Below, in pieces: positions 50,704 through 59,495 of a stretch of 64,000 nucleotides of DNA. The stretch lies in the NCBI RefSeq assembly GCF_015645385.1, contig NZ_JADOET010000011.1:1-64000 (forward strand), given 5' to 3'. Position 1 is the stretch's first letter. Every line of letters begins with the position of its first letter. The notes below the pieces were generated by a model, which did not search any database, was not told where the DNA came from, and saw only the letters and a program-made list of their open reading frames with translations. A program made the position numbers and the translations under genes. The DNA comes from Winogradskyella marina (lineage in GTDB: Bacteria > Bacteroidota > Bacteroidia > Flavobacteriales > Flavobacteriaceae).

Positions 50704-51603
50704 ATGAAAATTAATTATATCCTATATCTAACTATGATATTAGTAGTTAACAGTTGTAATTCAACTAAGAAAGTTTCAGAAGCACACCATGCCTCAATTG
50801 AAATATCAGATGATGAATCAGAAAATAGTACGGAGTTTGTCAATGCGGCTCGTCTAGAGGTAGATAAATTGGTAGCGGCTAATGAGCATACTCCTTTTGA
50901 AAAACTTAAAGAATATAGAGATAAAAACTTTGAAGCAAACTCAGGGGTAGAACTAACGCGTACTGAGCAAACAAAAAAAACGGGTAACCAAATGTATTAT
51001 CACCTGCAAAAAAGCACATTATATATAGGTTCATCTTATTTATGTGATAGATGTCCTAATGTTCACTTAAGTGCGGCATCGGGTTTTGTAATTCACGAGG
51101 ATGGTGTCATCGTAACCAACTATCATGTTATTGCGCCTAAAGATAAATTTGAATACGATGGCCTTTTTGCAATAGATCACGAAGGAAATGTTTATGTGGT
51201 GACGGAAGTTTTGTCTGCAAGTAAATCTAATGATTTAGCGATTCTTAAAGTAGAAACAAAAGGAAAGAAATTAAACGCGCTACCGTTGGCTGAAAATGAA
51301 CTAATTGGAGAAGATATATATGTGATGGGACACCCGTTTAAAAATACCTTTTTTATGACCAAAGGGATTATTTCTAGAAAACATGTGAATTCTAAAGGCG
51401 GAAACCCAAGAATTTCAATTACAGCAGAGTTCGGTTTAGGGGCTAGTGGTGGGCCTGTAGTTAATGATTCGGGTCAAGTTGTTGGTGTGGTAAGTGCTAC
51501 ACGTGCACACTATTACGGAGGAAACTCTAAACATAAAGGGGATTTGCAGCTTTTAGTAAAAGTAGCTGTGCCTGTAAGTCAACTCAATAAGTATGTTCAA
51601 TAG
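50704..51603 (+). CDS. trypsin-like serine protease lipoprotein
   Basis: A 299-residue lipoprotein with lipobox before Cys18 (VVNSCNS). Residues 100-295 are a chymotrypsin/HtrA-like fold with the full triad: His141 in VTNYHVI, Asp177 in SNDLAILKV and Ser248 in GLGASGGPVV. There is no PDZ domain, unlike DegP/HtrA. An added Cys pair (C114, C117 in LCDRCP) precedes the catalytic domain. It is 57 bp after dsbD. It probably acts on envelope or captured proteins. Confidence 0.87.
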   Translation: MKINYILYLTMILVVNSCNSTKKVSEAHHASIEISDDESENSTEFVNAARLEVDKLVAANEHTPFEKLKEYRDKNFEANSGVELTRTEQTKKTGNQMYYHLQKSTLYIGSSYLCDRCPNVHLSAASGFVIHEDGVIVTNYHVIAPKDKFEYDGLFAIDHEGNVYVVTEVLSASKSNDLAILKVETKGKKLNALPLAENELIGEDIYVMGHPFKNTFFMTKGIISRKHVNSKGGNPRISITAEFGLGASGGPVVNDSGQVVGVVSATRAHYYGGNSKHKGDLQLLVKVAVPVSQLNKYVQ

Positions 51604-51924
51604 TAAATGTAAAAAATACCATTTAGTATACGTGCTATTTTAGACGCTATGGTCTAGGATGATGTGAGGTAGATACCCCCTAAGAAGTCGAATTAGGAAA
51701 TGAAAGTAATGCGTTGTTGACTAAGGCTAGAGCAATTTTTAATCTCATAACAGAGATTGAAAAAAGGAATTAAACATTGTCCGCTTATCACTTTTGTTAT
51801 GTTGTCCGTCGAAATAGTCAAGCCCTTTAGCGAAAAGATGAGGTGGTTTCTTTAGTTTTTATTCAAATAGAACTAATTGGTATTCAGTTTTTTAAATGCA
51901 GCTTATTAATCCTTAATTCACTTT
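51604..51924. other. 321-bp gene-free stretch
   Basis: No open frame of note, no strong hairpin with a T-run and no clear promoter motif. It separates the protease from the PNGase F-like gene, which therefore likely has its own promoter. Confidence 0.4.
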
Positions 51925-54396
51925 ATGATGAAAAATTTACTAAAAAAATTATTGCTTACTTTTTCGTTAGCTCTAACCGCTGTGACTTTCGGTCAAGCTA
52001 GTTTTGAATTCACTGGCAAACCAGCTGAAATTCACCCCAATGGCACTTTAATCCCAACTGATCCTTTTGTTTTTATAGTGAGCAATGTTCCTGATGGACA
52101 AAATAATGATGTTCTATTTAGTCTGTATCCTTACCCCAATGGTGTTGACATGAGTGCTTATCGTCATGGCTGGCAGAGTGGATCTGATAAGGTTAGGATG
52201 GCTTTAAGCAAGTTAAATGACCCAGATGTAAATAATGGTTTTTTTAAAACAGAAACAGTAGACAATGAGGATGGCACATTTACAAAAACCTATACGATAT
52301 TTAATGTTAGTAAAGACAATTTATTTCAAAATACAGCTAAAAATGGAGGTATAGTAGATGGTGAAAGTTATGCTCCAATAGTAAGGATAATTCAGGCTAA
52401 TGCACAGATTCTAGACGCAACAGGACAAATGGCTACTGGAAGTAATCCATTTGAGGTAGATCAAGCAAGCTTAGATAGAAGTCCTGATTATATTACAACT
52501 AGTTTTGCATTTAGTTACTATCCTCCAGAAGAGAATGCAACAACAGGAGGAGGAGAGCACCCTCATGTTACAGCGAATGCTTTAATTGATTTATATGATG
52601 ATGGCACTGGAACTGGTAAACAAAATCAAATTATATCATTTGATCATCAAATCATAAGAAAATACTCTACTGATGATCCTTTTACCATTTCAGCAACATC
52701 TAGTTCGGGCTTAACAGATATAACTTATAGTGTTGTATCGGGCCCTGCAACTATTAGTGGCAACACTGTAACATTAGATGGTAATTCTGGTGGTATTGTA
52801 ACCATAAAAGCAGCACAGGCAGGAGATTCAAATTATAATGCTTCAGAAAACTACTTACAATTTGAGGTTGTAGATCTAAGTATTTATAGTCCTACCATTA
52901 CAACAAGACTTACTGAAGATTATCCAATCGAGATGCCTTCGTTATATGCATACCCAATTTATTTAACAACTGAAATAGACGAACCTTCCGTTTTAAATAT
53001 AGATAATGCAGAAATTAAGGTTAATGACGTACCCCTTGAAATAATTGGAGAAAACGGTATGTATTACGGGCTATGGACACCAGATTCGTATGGCCTTCAT
53101 ATAGTAGATATTACAACGAATGCTAATAATGGACAAAGTACAACCATTACAAAAATCGTAGAAGTTACTAATACTATAGCCTCTCAAAATGTACAAACTA
53201 TAGAAGATGTTGTCATAGAATATGGTGTAACAGGACAATGGCATTACGGTACATATACGATGCCACAGCATGTAGGAAGTTATAATGAAGTTATTGCAAA
53301 CCTTCAGTTTGACTGTCCGTCAAATACAGGAGATTGTGATGATTGGGACCGTAGAGCTTTTATTGATGTTAAAGCTCCAGATGGTAACTGGATTCAGATT
53401 ATTCGTTATAATACGCCATACGGTATAGCGTGTGGTCATACAATTGATTTAACAGATTATGAAGCGCTTCTTCAAGGTGAGGTAGAGTTTAGAGTCTTTA
53501 TTGATACCTGGGGAACAGGAGGCTGGCAAGTTTCTTTAGACTTAGATTATCAACAAGGAACACCTGAATATTTATACTCCAAAGTAGTAGAATTATGGGA
53601 TGGTAATTGGGATTTAGGTAATCCTACTAATTTACAACCTGTACCTGTTGTAAACTACACTTATGATTCTAATGTGTTGAGTTCTCACTTACGTTTATCT
53701 ACTACGGGACATGGTTGGGGAGATCTTAATTCTCAAAATGCTGCCGAATTTTATGAAGCTTATAATTATATTGATGTTGATGGAGTAGAATACTATGAGC
53801 AACACTTGTGGAACGATTGTAACCCTAACCCTGATAATTGTATAGGGCAGCTAGGTGCATGGTATCACAACAGAGCAGGGTGGTGTCCTGGAGCAATTGC
53901 TCCACCTAGCCTTACTGATATGACACCACTAATCATTAGAGGCACAGTTGATTTTAGTTATAGATTTGATCCTACTTATATAGATTATTGTCATCCTAAT
54001 AATCCTGATTGTATTACTGGAGTTACTTGTGCGGATTGTAATGACAGCTTTAAAGCACAGTACTATATTGATGGGCAATTAATTAATTTTAGCAACGCTC
54101 CGTTAATACAGGGCACTTTAGATGTTGAAGAAATTAATAACACCGAAGTATACACGTTAGCAGCACACCCAAACCCATCTAATGGCATCTTTAATATAAC
54201 AACTACAGCTACTCTTGGAAAATCAGTAATGCAAGTTATAGCTGTTTCTGGAGAAGTTTTAAAAACCTATTATTTTGATTCTTCTGAAGCATTAAACAAC
54301 ACACCAATTGATTTGTCTTCTATTGCTACTGGTATGTATTTTGTAACAGTTGAAAATAATGCTGGTCGAGGGCATTTAAAGATTATTATAAAATAA
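51925..54396 (+). CDS. PNGase F-like peptide-N-glycosidase, secreted by T9SS
   Basis: An 823-residue protein. The signal peptide ends TFGQ (residue 24). An uncharacterised N-terminal domain covers ~25-225. An Ig-like (MBG/Big type) module covers ~235-316, then a linker. The PNGase F double beta-sandwich spans ~430-735, followed by a T9SS tail (AAHPNPSNGIFNI to IIIK). PNGase F cuts whole N-glycans off asparagine. Aligning by motif, Asp60 matches Asp475 (CDDWDR) and Glu206 matches Glu608 (NAAEFY), but Glu118 is replaced by Asp527 (FIDTWG). The core motifs GTPEYLYS, TGHGW and NRAGWCPG are kept. Activity on N-glycans is likely but unproven. Confidence 0.88.
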   Translation: MMKNLLKKLLLTFSLALTAVTFGQASFEFTGKPAEIHPNGTLIPTDPFVFIVSNVPDGQNNDVLFSLYPYPNGVDMSAYRHGWQSGSDKVRMALSKLNDPDVNNGFFKTETVDNEDGTFTKTYTIFNVSKDNLFQNTAKNGGIVDGESYAPIVRIIQANAQILDATGQMATGSNPFEVDQASLDRSPDYITTSFAFSYYPPEENATTGGGEHPHVTANALIDLYDDGTGTGKQNQIISFDHQIIRKYSTDDPFTISATSSSGLTDITYSVVSGPATISGNTVTLDGNSGGIVTIKAAQAGDSNYNASENYLQFEVVDLSIYSPTITTRLTEDYPIEMPSLYAYPIYLTTEIDEPSVLNIDNAEIKVNDVPLEIIGENGMYYGLWTPDSYGLHIVDITTNANNGQSTTITKIVEVTNTIASQNVQTIEDVVIEYGVTGQWHYGTYTMPQHVGSYNEVIANLQFDCPSNTGDCDDWDRRAFIDVKAPDGNWIQIIRYNTPYGIACGHTIDLTDYEALLQGEVEFRVFIDTWGTGGWQVSLDLDYQQGTPEYLYSKVVELWDGNWDLGNPTNLQPVPVVNYTYDSNVLSSHLRLSTTGHGWGDLNSQNAAEFYEAYNYIDVDGVEYYEQHLWNDCNPNPDNCIGQLGAWYHNRAGWCPGAIAPPSLTDMTPLIIRGTVDFSYRFDPTYIDYCHPNNPDCITGVTCADCNDSFKAQYYIDGQLINFSNAPLIQGTLDVEEINNTEVYTLAAHPNPSNGIFNITTTATLGKSVMQVIAVSGEVLKTYYFDSSEALNNTPIDLSSIATGMYFVTVENNAGRGHLKIIIK

Positions 54397-54450
54397 TGTA
54401 ATGAATATTATAAATTTCTTAAAGGTAGTTTTAATTCAAAAAAAGCAGTA

Positions 54451-55926
54451 GTGTCAGAATCAAATTTAGAACAGTATTTTTCAGAATTTAGAAAACATGT
54501 AGTTGGTTTAGATCAAACGTTTGTATCTCCTTATGGGGAAAAAAATATTATTTATGCAGACTGGACTGCTAGTGGAAGATTATACAGACCCATTGAAGAA
54601 CAAATTTTAAATGTTATTGGTCCTTTCGTCGCAAATACTCATACAGAAACCTCTATTACTGGGAGTGTAATGACCCATGCTTATTCTGATGCACGATCTA
54701 TTATTAAAAAACATGTTAACGCCTCTAGTAATGATGTATTATTAACAGTAGGGACTGGCATGACAGGTGCTATCAATAAGTTTCAACGTATTTTAGGAAT
54801 CAAGATTAGCGAAAACTTAAAAGCGCATATTGAAATTCCTGAAGAAAAAAGACCTATAATTTTTGTCTCACATATGGAGCATCATTCTAATCAAACGTCT
54901 TGGTTAGAAACTATTGCACGAGTAAAACTTATTCCGTCAAATACAGAAGGTTTACCTTGTTTAGAAGGTCTCGAGCAGTTGTTACAAGACTATAGTGAAA
55001 CTCCTATAAAAATAGCTGCGATTACGGGGTGCTCCAACGTTACAGGTATTAGAACACCATATCATGCGATTGCAAAAATAATGCATAAAAATAACGGTTT
55101 GTGCTTCGTAGATTTTGCATGTTCTGCACCTTATGTTAAAATAGATATGCATCCTAGTGATACAGAGGAATATTTAGATGCCATTACATTTTCGCCTCAT
55201 AAGTTTTTAGGAGGCCCAGGGACAACAGGTGTTTTAATTTTTAATAAAAAATTGTATAAAAACTTAGTGCCAGACAATCCAGGAGGCGGCACTGTTAGTT
55301 ACACCAATCCATGGGGAGACCATGATTTTATAGATGATATAGAAAGCCGTGAAGATGGAGGCACACCAGGCTTTTTACAAGCCATTAGAATTGCACTTTC
55401 TATACGGTTGAAAGAAAAAATGGGAGTTCAAAATATTTTAGATAGAGAGCACGAATTGAATACGATTGTTTTTGAAAGATTATCAAAAATCAAAAATTTA
55501 AACATTTTAGCTCCTAAGAACTTAAATCGCTTGGGCGTTTTTTCTTTTTATATTGAAAATGCGCATTACAATTTAGTAGTAAAACTACTCAACGATAGAT
55601 TTGGTGTGCAAACAAGAGGAGGTTGTTCGTGCGCAGGAACTTATGGGCATTATTTGTTGAATGTAGACCAGCTTACTTCAAAATCTATAGAACTAAAAAT
55701 ATTGGAAGGCTGTTTAGCAGAGCGTCCAGGTTGGGTGCGTATGTCTATTCATCCCACTATGCTCAATACTGAAATTGAGTTTGTATGTGAGGCGATAAAA
55801 GAAGTGGCAGATAACTTCTCAACTTGGTCTAAAGACTATGACTATAATGCTTCTAAAAATGAATTTATTCACAAAGACAACTATAACACAGAGAACGAAA
55901 TTATTGAGGAATGGTTTGTAAATTAA
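54451..55926 (+). CDS. class V aminotransferase / cysteine desulfurase-like enzyme
   Basis: A 491-residue PLP enzyme read from GTG. It shows IIYADWTASGRLYRPIE, the Asp of the PLP ring in FVDFACSAPYVKIDMH and the Schiff-base Lys251 in ITFSPHKFLGGPGTTG. A Cys-rich C-terminal loop, TRGGCSCAGTYGH (Cys392, Cys394), is where cysteine desulfurases hold their catalytic Cys. It is longer than IscS/SufS (~400), with added segments around 120-135 and at the C-terminus. It could be a desulfurase, a cysteine/selenocysteine lyase or a relative acting on another amino acid. It is cytoplasmic, unlike its secreted neighbours. Confidence 0.85.
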   Translation: MSESNLEQYFSEFRKHVVGLDQTFVSPYGEKNIIYADWTASGRLYRPIEEQILNVIGPFVANTHTETSITGSVMTHAYSDARSIIKKHVNASSNDVLLTVGTGMTGAINKFQRILGIKISENLKAHIEIPEEKRPIIFVSHMEHHSNQTSWLETIARVKLIPSNTEGLPCLEGLEQLLQDYSETPIKIAAITGCSNVTGIRTPYHAIAKIMHKNNGLCFVDFACSAPYVKIDMHPSDTEEYLDAITFSPHKFLGGPGTTGVLIFNKKLYKNLVPDNPGGGTVSYTNPWGDHDFIDDIESREDGGTPGFLQAIRIALSIRLKEKMGVQNILDREHELNTIVFERLSKIKNLNILAPKNLNRLGVFSFYIENAHYNLVVKLLNDRFGVQTRGGCSCAGTYGHYLLNVDQLTSKSIELKILEGCLAERPGWVRMSIHPTMLNTEIEFVCEAIKEVADNFSTWSKDYDYNASKNEFIHKDNYNTENEIIEEWFVN

Positions 55927-56026
55927 AATTGGTTAAAAAAAACACATCAAGCAGTATATGTTTGATTTGCAATGACTTAATGGTGCTATATTCTTTGCGT
56001 TGTAAAATATCTAAAACTATGAATTT

Positions 56027-57901
56027 ATGAAAAAATGTAACCTTTTACTTCTCGCTTTATTTTTATCGTTAGAGCTGTTCTCTCAAAATCAAAAAGATAG
56101 AGAAATTATAATCAGTCATACCAATGTTGAAAAATTGAATCAAATTTCAGAAGAATTCTTAGCGATACAGGATCAATTTTTGGACAGGGAAATACTAGAA
56201 ATATTAATTACTGACCAAGGGGATAAAAAGTATTTTTCTCATTTCGATACCACTGGAAACCCAGTTTATTATTCCTTAGAAAATGAAAGCTCTGCAATAT
56301 CGTCTAAAGTAGACCTTATTAGAACCGGTGGTACTTCAGGGTTAAATTTAGATGGTAGTGGTATAGAGTTTGGTTTATGGGATGCTGGACCACCTAGAAT
56401 TACACATCAAGAATTCAATAATAATATCACGGTAATTGATAACACAACGGTGTCCTCGCATGCAACACATATTTCTGGAATATTAATAGCTTCAGGAGTA
56501 GATCCCCAAGCAGAAGGTATGGCGCCTTCTGCAACAATTAAATCATATAATATATCAAACTGGATTTCGGAGCTATCAACTTGGGCTGCTATAGGAGGTT
56601 TAATATCAAGTCATTCGTATATTATAGCCAATCCAAACACGGATTATGAGAAGTACGGGATTTATAATCAATACTCACAATTGTGGGATGAGATTTCTTA
56701 TAATGCACCTTATTTAATTATGTGTACAGGTGCCTCTAATAACGGGAATAAAGGCTATAATCCTGATGGTTCTAGATATGACTTACTTGCGAGTAATAAA
56801 CTTGGTAAAAATTCAATTGTCGTTGGAGCATCATTAGATGTATTAAATTATACTGGGCCAGAATCAGTGGTTCAAACTGCTTTTACAAGTTGGGGACCAA
56901 CTGATGATTGGAGAATTAAACCAGACCTTACTGCTGTTGGTTTTTCTTCCTATTCTACAAGAGATGCTAGTGATTCAAATTACGCTACAGGAAATGGTTG
57001 TTCTTTTGCTGCACCTATTGTTTCTGGAGGATTAGGACTTTTGCAACAACATTATTATAACAACAACTCAGTTTATATGAAAGCTGCAACGGCTAAAGCT
57101 TTAATTTTAAGTACTACTGATGAAGCAGGAGACTACGATGGTCCAGATTTTTCTAACGGATGGGGATTGTTTAATGCCTTCAAAGCCGCAGAGGTGATTA
57201 CAAATAATGGGGAATCTGCAATAATTTCTGAATTAGTATTAAATGAAGATGAAACATATTCGGTAGAAATAGAGGTGGATGGTACACAACCATTATCGGT
57301 TGCTATTTGCTGGAATGATCCAGCAGCAGAGCCTTTAGCAGATGAACTTTATAATGATGCAACTCCAATGTTAATAAATGATTTAGATGTTAGAGTTGTG
57401 TCAGATACAGAGGTGTATTACCCATGGATGATGGAGCCTAATGCTAATTATAATAATTACGCGTTAGCTGCTTCTAAAGGAGATAATTACAGAGATAATA
57501 TCGAAATAATTAATGTTAAAGATATTAGTCCTGGACAATATACGGTTAATGTTAGTCATAAAGGGACTTTAGTAAATGAGTTGCAGGAGTTTTCATTAGT
57601 TATTAATGGTGTACTATCAGAAAATCTTTCAATTGCACATATTGATAATATGGCAGATGGTATTTCCGTTTTTCCAAATCCAGTAAATGATGTATTAAAA
57701 ATTAAATTTGACTCTAGTCAATTTCAAGAACTAAAAGCTAGTCTTTATACTATTTTAGGACAAAAAAAGATTGAAACAAATTACTCTAATCAAAATACTA
57801 TTGAATTAGACGTTAGCGCTTTAGTAAAAGGGGTTTACTTTTTAAGGATTCAGGATGATAAAGATGTTTTAGTTTCTACAAAAAAGATAGTTGTCAATTA
57901 A
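56027..57901 (+). CDS. subtilisin-like S8 serine protease with T9SS tail
   Basis: A 624-residue secreted protease with signal peptide (1-20, LFSQ). The S8 domain (~100-395) has catalytic Asp119 (FGLWDAG), His145 (SSHATHISG), the oxyanion Asn near 238 (TGASNNG) and Ser326 in GNGCSFAAPIVSG. The usual GTS box is GCS here, with Cys in place of Thr. A P-domain-like beta region covers ~395-530, and the T9SS tail runs IDNMADGISVFPNPVNDVL to KKIVVN. It could supply peptides or glycopeptides to the SusCD system upstream, by inference. Confidence 0.92.
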   Translation: MKKCNLLLLALFLSLELFSQNQKDREIIISHTNVEKLNQISEEFLAIQDQFLDREILEILITDQGDKKYFSHFDTTGNPVYYSLENESSAISSKVDLIRTGGTSGLNLDGSGIEFGLWDAGPPRITHQEFNNNITVIDNTTVSSHATHISGILIASGVDPQAEGMAPSATIKSYNISNWISELSTWAAIGGLISSHSYIIANPNTDYEKYGIYNQYSQLWDEISYNAPYLIMCTGASNNGNKGYNPDGSRYDLLASNKLGKNSIVVGASLDVLNYTGPESVVQTAFTSWGPTDDWRIKPDLTAVGFSSYSTRDASDSNYATGNGCSFAAPIVSGGLGLLQQHYYNNNSVYMKAATAKALILSTTDEAGDYDGPDFSNGWGLFNAFKAAEVITNNGESAIISELVLNEDETYSVEIEVDGTQPLSVAICWNDPAAEPLADELYNDATPMLINDLDVRVVSDTEVYYPWMMEPNANYNNYALAASKGDNYRDNIEIINVKDISPGQYTVNVSHKGTLVNELQEFSLVINGVLSENLSIAHIDNMADGISVFPNPVNDVLKIKFDSSQFQELKASLYTILGQKKIETNYSNQNTIELDVSALVKGVYFLRIQDDKDVLVSTKKIVVN

Positions 57902-57941
57902 GTGCTAGATAAAAATAGCAAGATTTTTGATTCTAGGCACT
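57900..57941 (+). terminator. hairpin after the S8 protease gene
   Basis: AGTGC-TAGA and TCTAG-GCACT pair with one bulge over a 23-base loop. Only a loose T-rich stretch follows, so terminator function is uncertain. Confidence 0.35.
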
Positions 57942-58045
57942 TATTCAAATTGTTTTGTGATGGACTTCATACACTTTTGAAAGCATTTTTAGATTTAGGA
58001 GATCATTGATTTGAACTTAGTTTTGGTAAAAACAATTATATATGT

Positions 58046-58080
58046 AAAAAAAAGTGCTGACTCGTATTCAGTCAGCACTT
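58046..58080 (-). terminator. terminator after the DUF4625 lipoprotein gene
   Basis: Minus strand: 11-base stem AAGTGCTGACT / AGTCAGCACTT, short loop, then TTTTTT. It is the near-identical partner of the orphan terminator at 36808-36840. Confidence 0.85.
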
Positions 58081-58120
58081 TAGCTACAGATAAAAATGAC
58101 TAACTCAAATTTTAAATCTA

Positions 58121-58597
58121 TTATATAATCTTTATATCAATAGAAGTCCTGCTTTGCCAACCCGTTTCATCGGTTACGGAATACGCACAGTGGTAATCAC
58201 CGGTGTCAATATCATTAGGTATAGTGATTACAATGTTAATTTCATAAGATGTTGGAGCATTTTCAATAGAAAAACTTTCCATATATATGAATGGATTCAC
58301 AGCTGCTTTAATAGGTTCTGTCTCGCAATACACATCTTGGTCATCATGTGTGTGATGGTCAAAGTTGTGGTGAAGATCTAAACTATAAGAGGCTAGTGCT
58401 AGGTTGTCTGAAACCTGAGCTTTAAATGTGTAGGTTTCTCCTCTAACTAATTGCTCGCATGCTTGTGGAAAGCCTTCGTTATAATTGATGCTAATTGTTG
58501 GTTTTTGTTCATCTATATCAACACTATCATCACTAGAACATGAGATTATGAATAATGCAATGAACAGGAGGTTAAAATATTTTAATATCGATCTCAT
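58121..58597 (-). CDS. DUF4625 His-rich lipoprotein
   Basis: A 158-residue lipoprotein with lipobox before Cys20 (IISCSSDDSVDIDE, the acid stretch fitting surface export). One DUF4625 beta-sandwich covers residues ~32-158, with a metal-ligand-rich loop LHHNFDHHTHDDQD and the end SVTDETGWQSR. It is the last gene of the TonB receptor/DUF4625 run. The His cluster suggests it binds zinc or copper and passes it to the receptor, which is inferred. A decayed copy lies at 36873-37262. Confidence 0.85.
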   Translation of the reverse strand: MRSILKYFNLLFIALFIISCSSDDSVDIDEQKPTISINYNEGFPQACEQLVRGETYTFKAQVSDNLALASYSLDLHHNFDHHTHDDQDVYCETEPIKAAVNPFIYMESFSIENAPTSYEINIVITIPNDIDTGDYHCAYSVTDETGWQSRTSIDIKII

Positions 58598-58609
58598 TTT
58601 CTAAGGTAT

Positions 58610-58642
58610 TAAAACCGCATAGTATTTCTTATACTATGCGGT
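58610..58642 (-). terminator. hairpin between the two DUF4625 genes
   Basis: Perfect 12-base stem ACCGCATAGTAT / ATACTATGCGGT with a 5-base loop, followed on the minus strand by TTTTAA. It is either a terminator or an mRNA-stabilising hairpin that sets the level of the downstream lipoprotein. Confidence 0.65.
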
Positions 58643-58653
58643 ATAATTAATAA

Positions 58654-59436
58654 TTATGGTGCTGTAACATCAATATGTGCATGGTGTTCTTTGGTATTAC
58701 CGTCTTCATCTTCAACTGTGAAAACCATGTGATACTCACCTTCAGGTGCCGTTACCGGAACATCAATATGCTCATGGAACTCAACTTCTGTTAATCCGTG
58801 GTAACCTTCTGAAAATACGATTTCTTCATCCCATTCTACCTCGCCAGCGCCAACAGGAAGATCATGTGCATGAATATCAACTGTAATGTTATGAATACCA
58901 TTAAGAGCATTAATCACAAATTCAGCATGAAAATCAGTTCCTCTAACTGCTTCTGTGTCAATATGATCGTCGCTTATAGTTACATAGTCCAAAATCTCTA
59001 AATGCCCATCAATTTCTGTGCTGTTTCCAAGCTCATCAATAACCACTAATTCTATATGGTATTCACCAGCAGGAATGTCGGTTGGGACTTCAACATGCTC
59101 ATGAAATGTAGGATTAATAACTTGGTAATTGCTGCCTGAAAATTCTTGGAAAAAATCCCACTCAACTTCACCATCGGCAAGTGGTAAATCGTGTGCGTGT
59201 ATAGAAAGTGTAATGCTACTTACTACAGCTTCAGCATAAATGTCAGCTTCTAAATGAATATCTGAGCCTTTATACGCCACTTGTTCTGTAGAATGTGCAC
59301 TACCTTCTCCATATTCAAAACCAGTTATTTCTGGTGCATTAAGACTCGGTGAAACATTGTCGTCATCACTGCTACATGAGTTTAAAAGAATTCCGAAAAA
59401 AGCGATAAATGCTAAAAATTTAAAATTTGATTTCAT
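58654..59436 (-). CDS. two-domain DUF4625 His-rich lipoprotein
   Basis: Started at MKSNFKFLAF (ATG at 59436, 260 residues). A start 12 codons upstream would put extra polar residues before the signal. The lipobox is LLNSC followed by SSDDD. Two homologous DUF4625 domains sit in tandem, each with IHAHDLP..(G/D)GEVEWD, F(H)EH(V/I)(E/D)VP and (A)(G/E)GEYH. The His positions repeat, giving two matching metal-binding sites. It lies between the TonB receptor and the single-domain paralogue. Confidence 0.85.
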   Translation of the reverse strand: MKSNFKFLAFIAFFGILLNSCSSDDDNVSPSLNAPEITGFEYGEGSAHSTEQVAYKGSDIHLEADIYAEAVVSSITLSIHAHDLPLADGEVEWDFFQEFSGSNYQVINPTFHEHVEVPTDIPAGEYHIELVVIDELGNSTEIDGHLEILDYVTISDDHIDTEAVRGTDFHAEFVINALNGIHNITVDIHAHDLPVGAGEVEWDEEIVFSEGYHGLTEVEFHEHIDVPVTAPEGEYHMVFTVEDEDGNTKEHHAHIDVTAP

Positions 59437-59495
59437 AAGATTTGTTTTGGTGTTTAAAATGTTTGTTTTCATGATTTTTAATTTAATTGTGGTTG

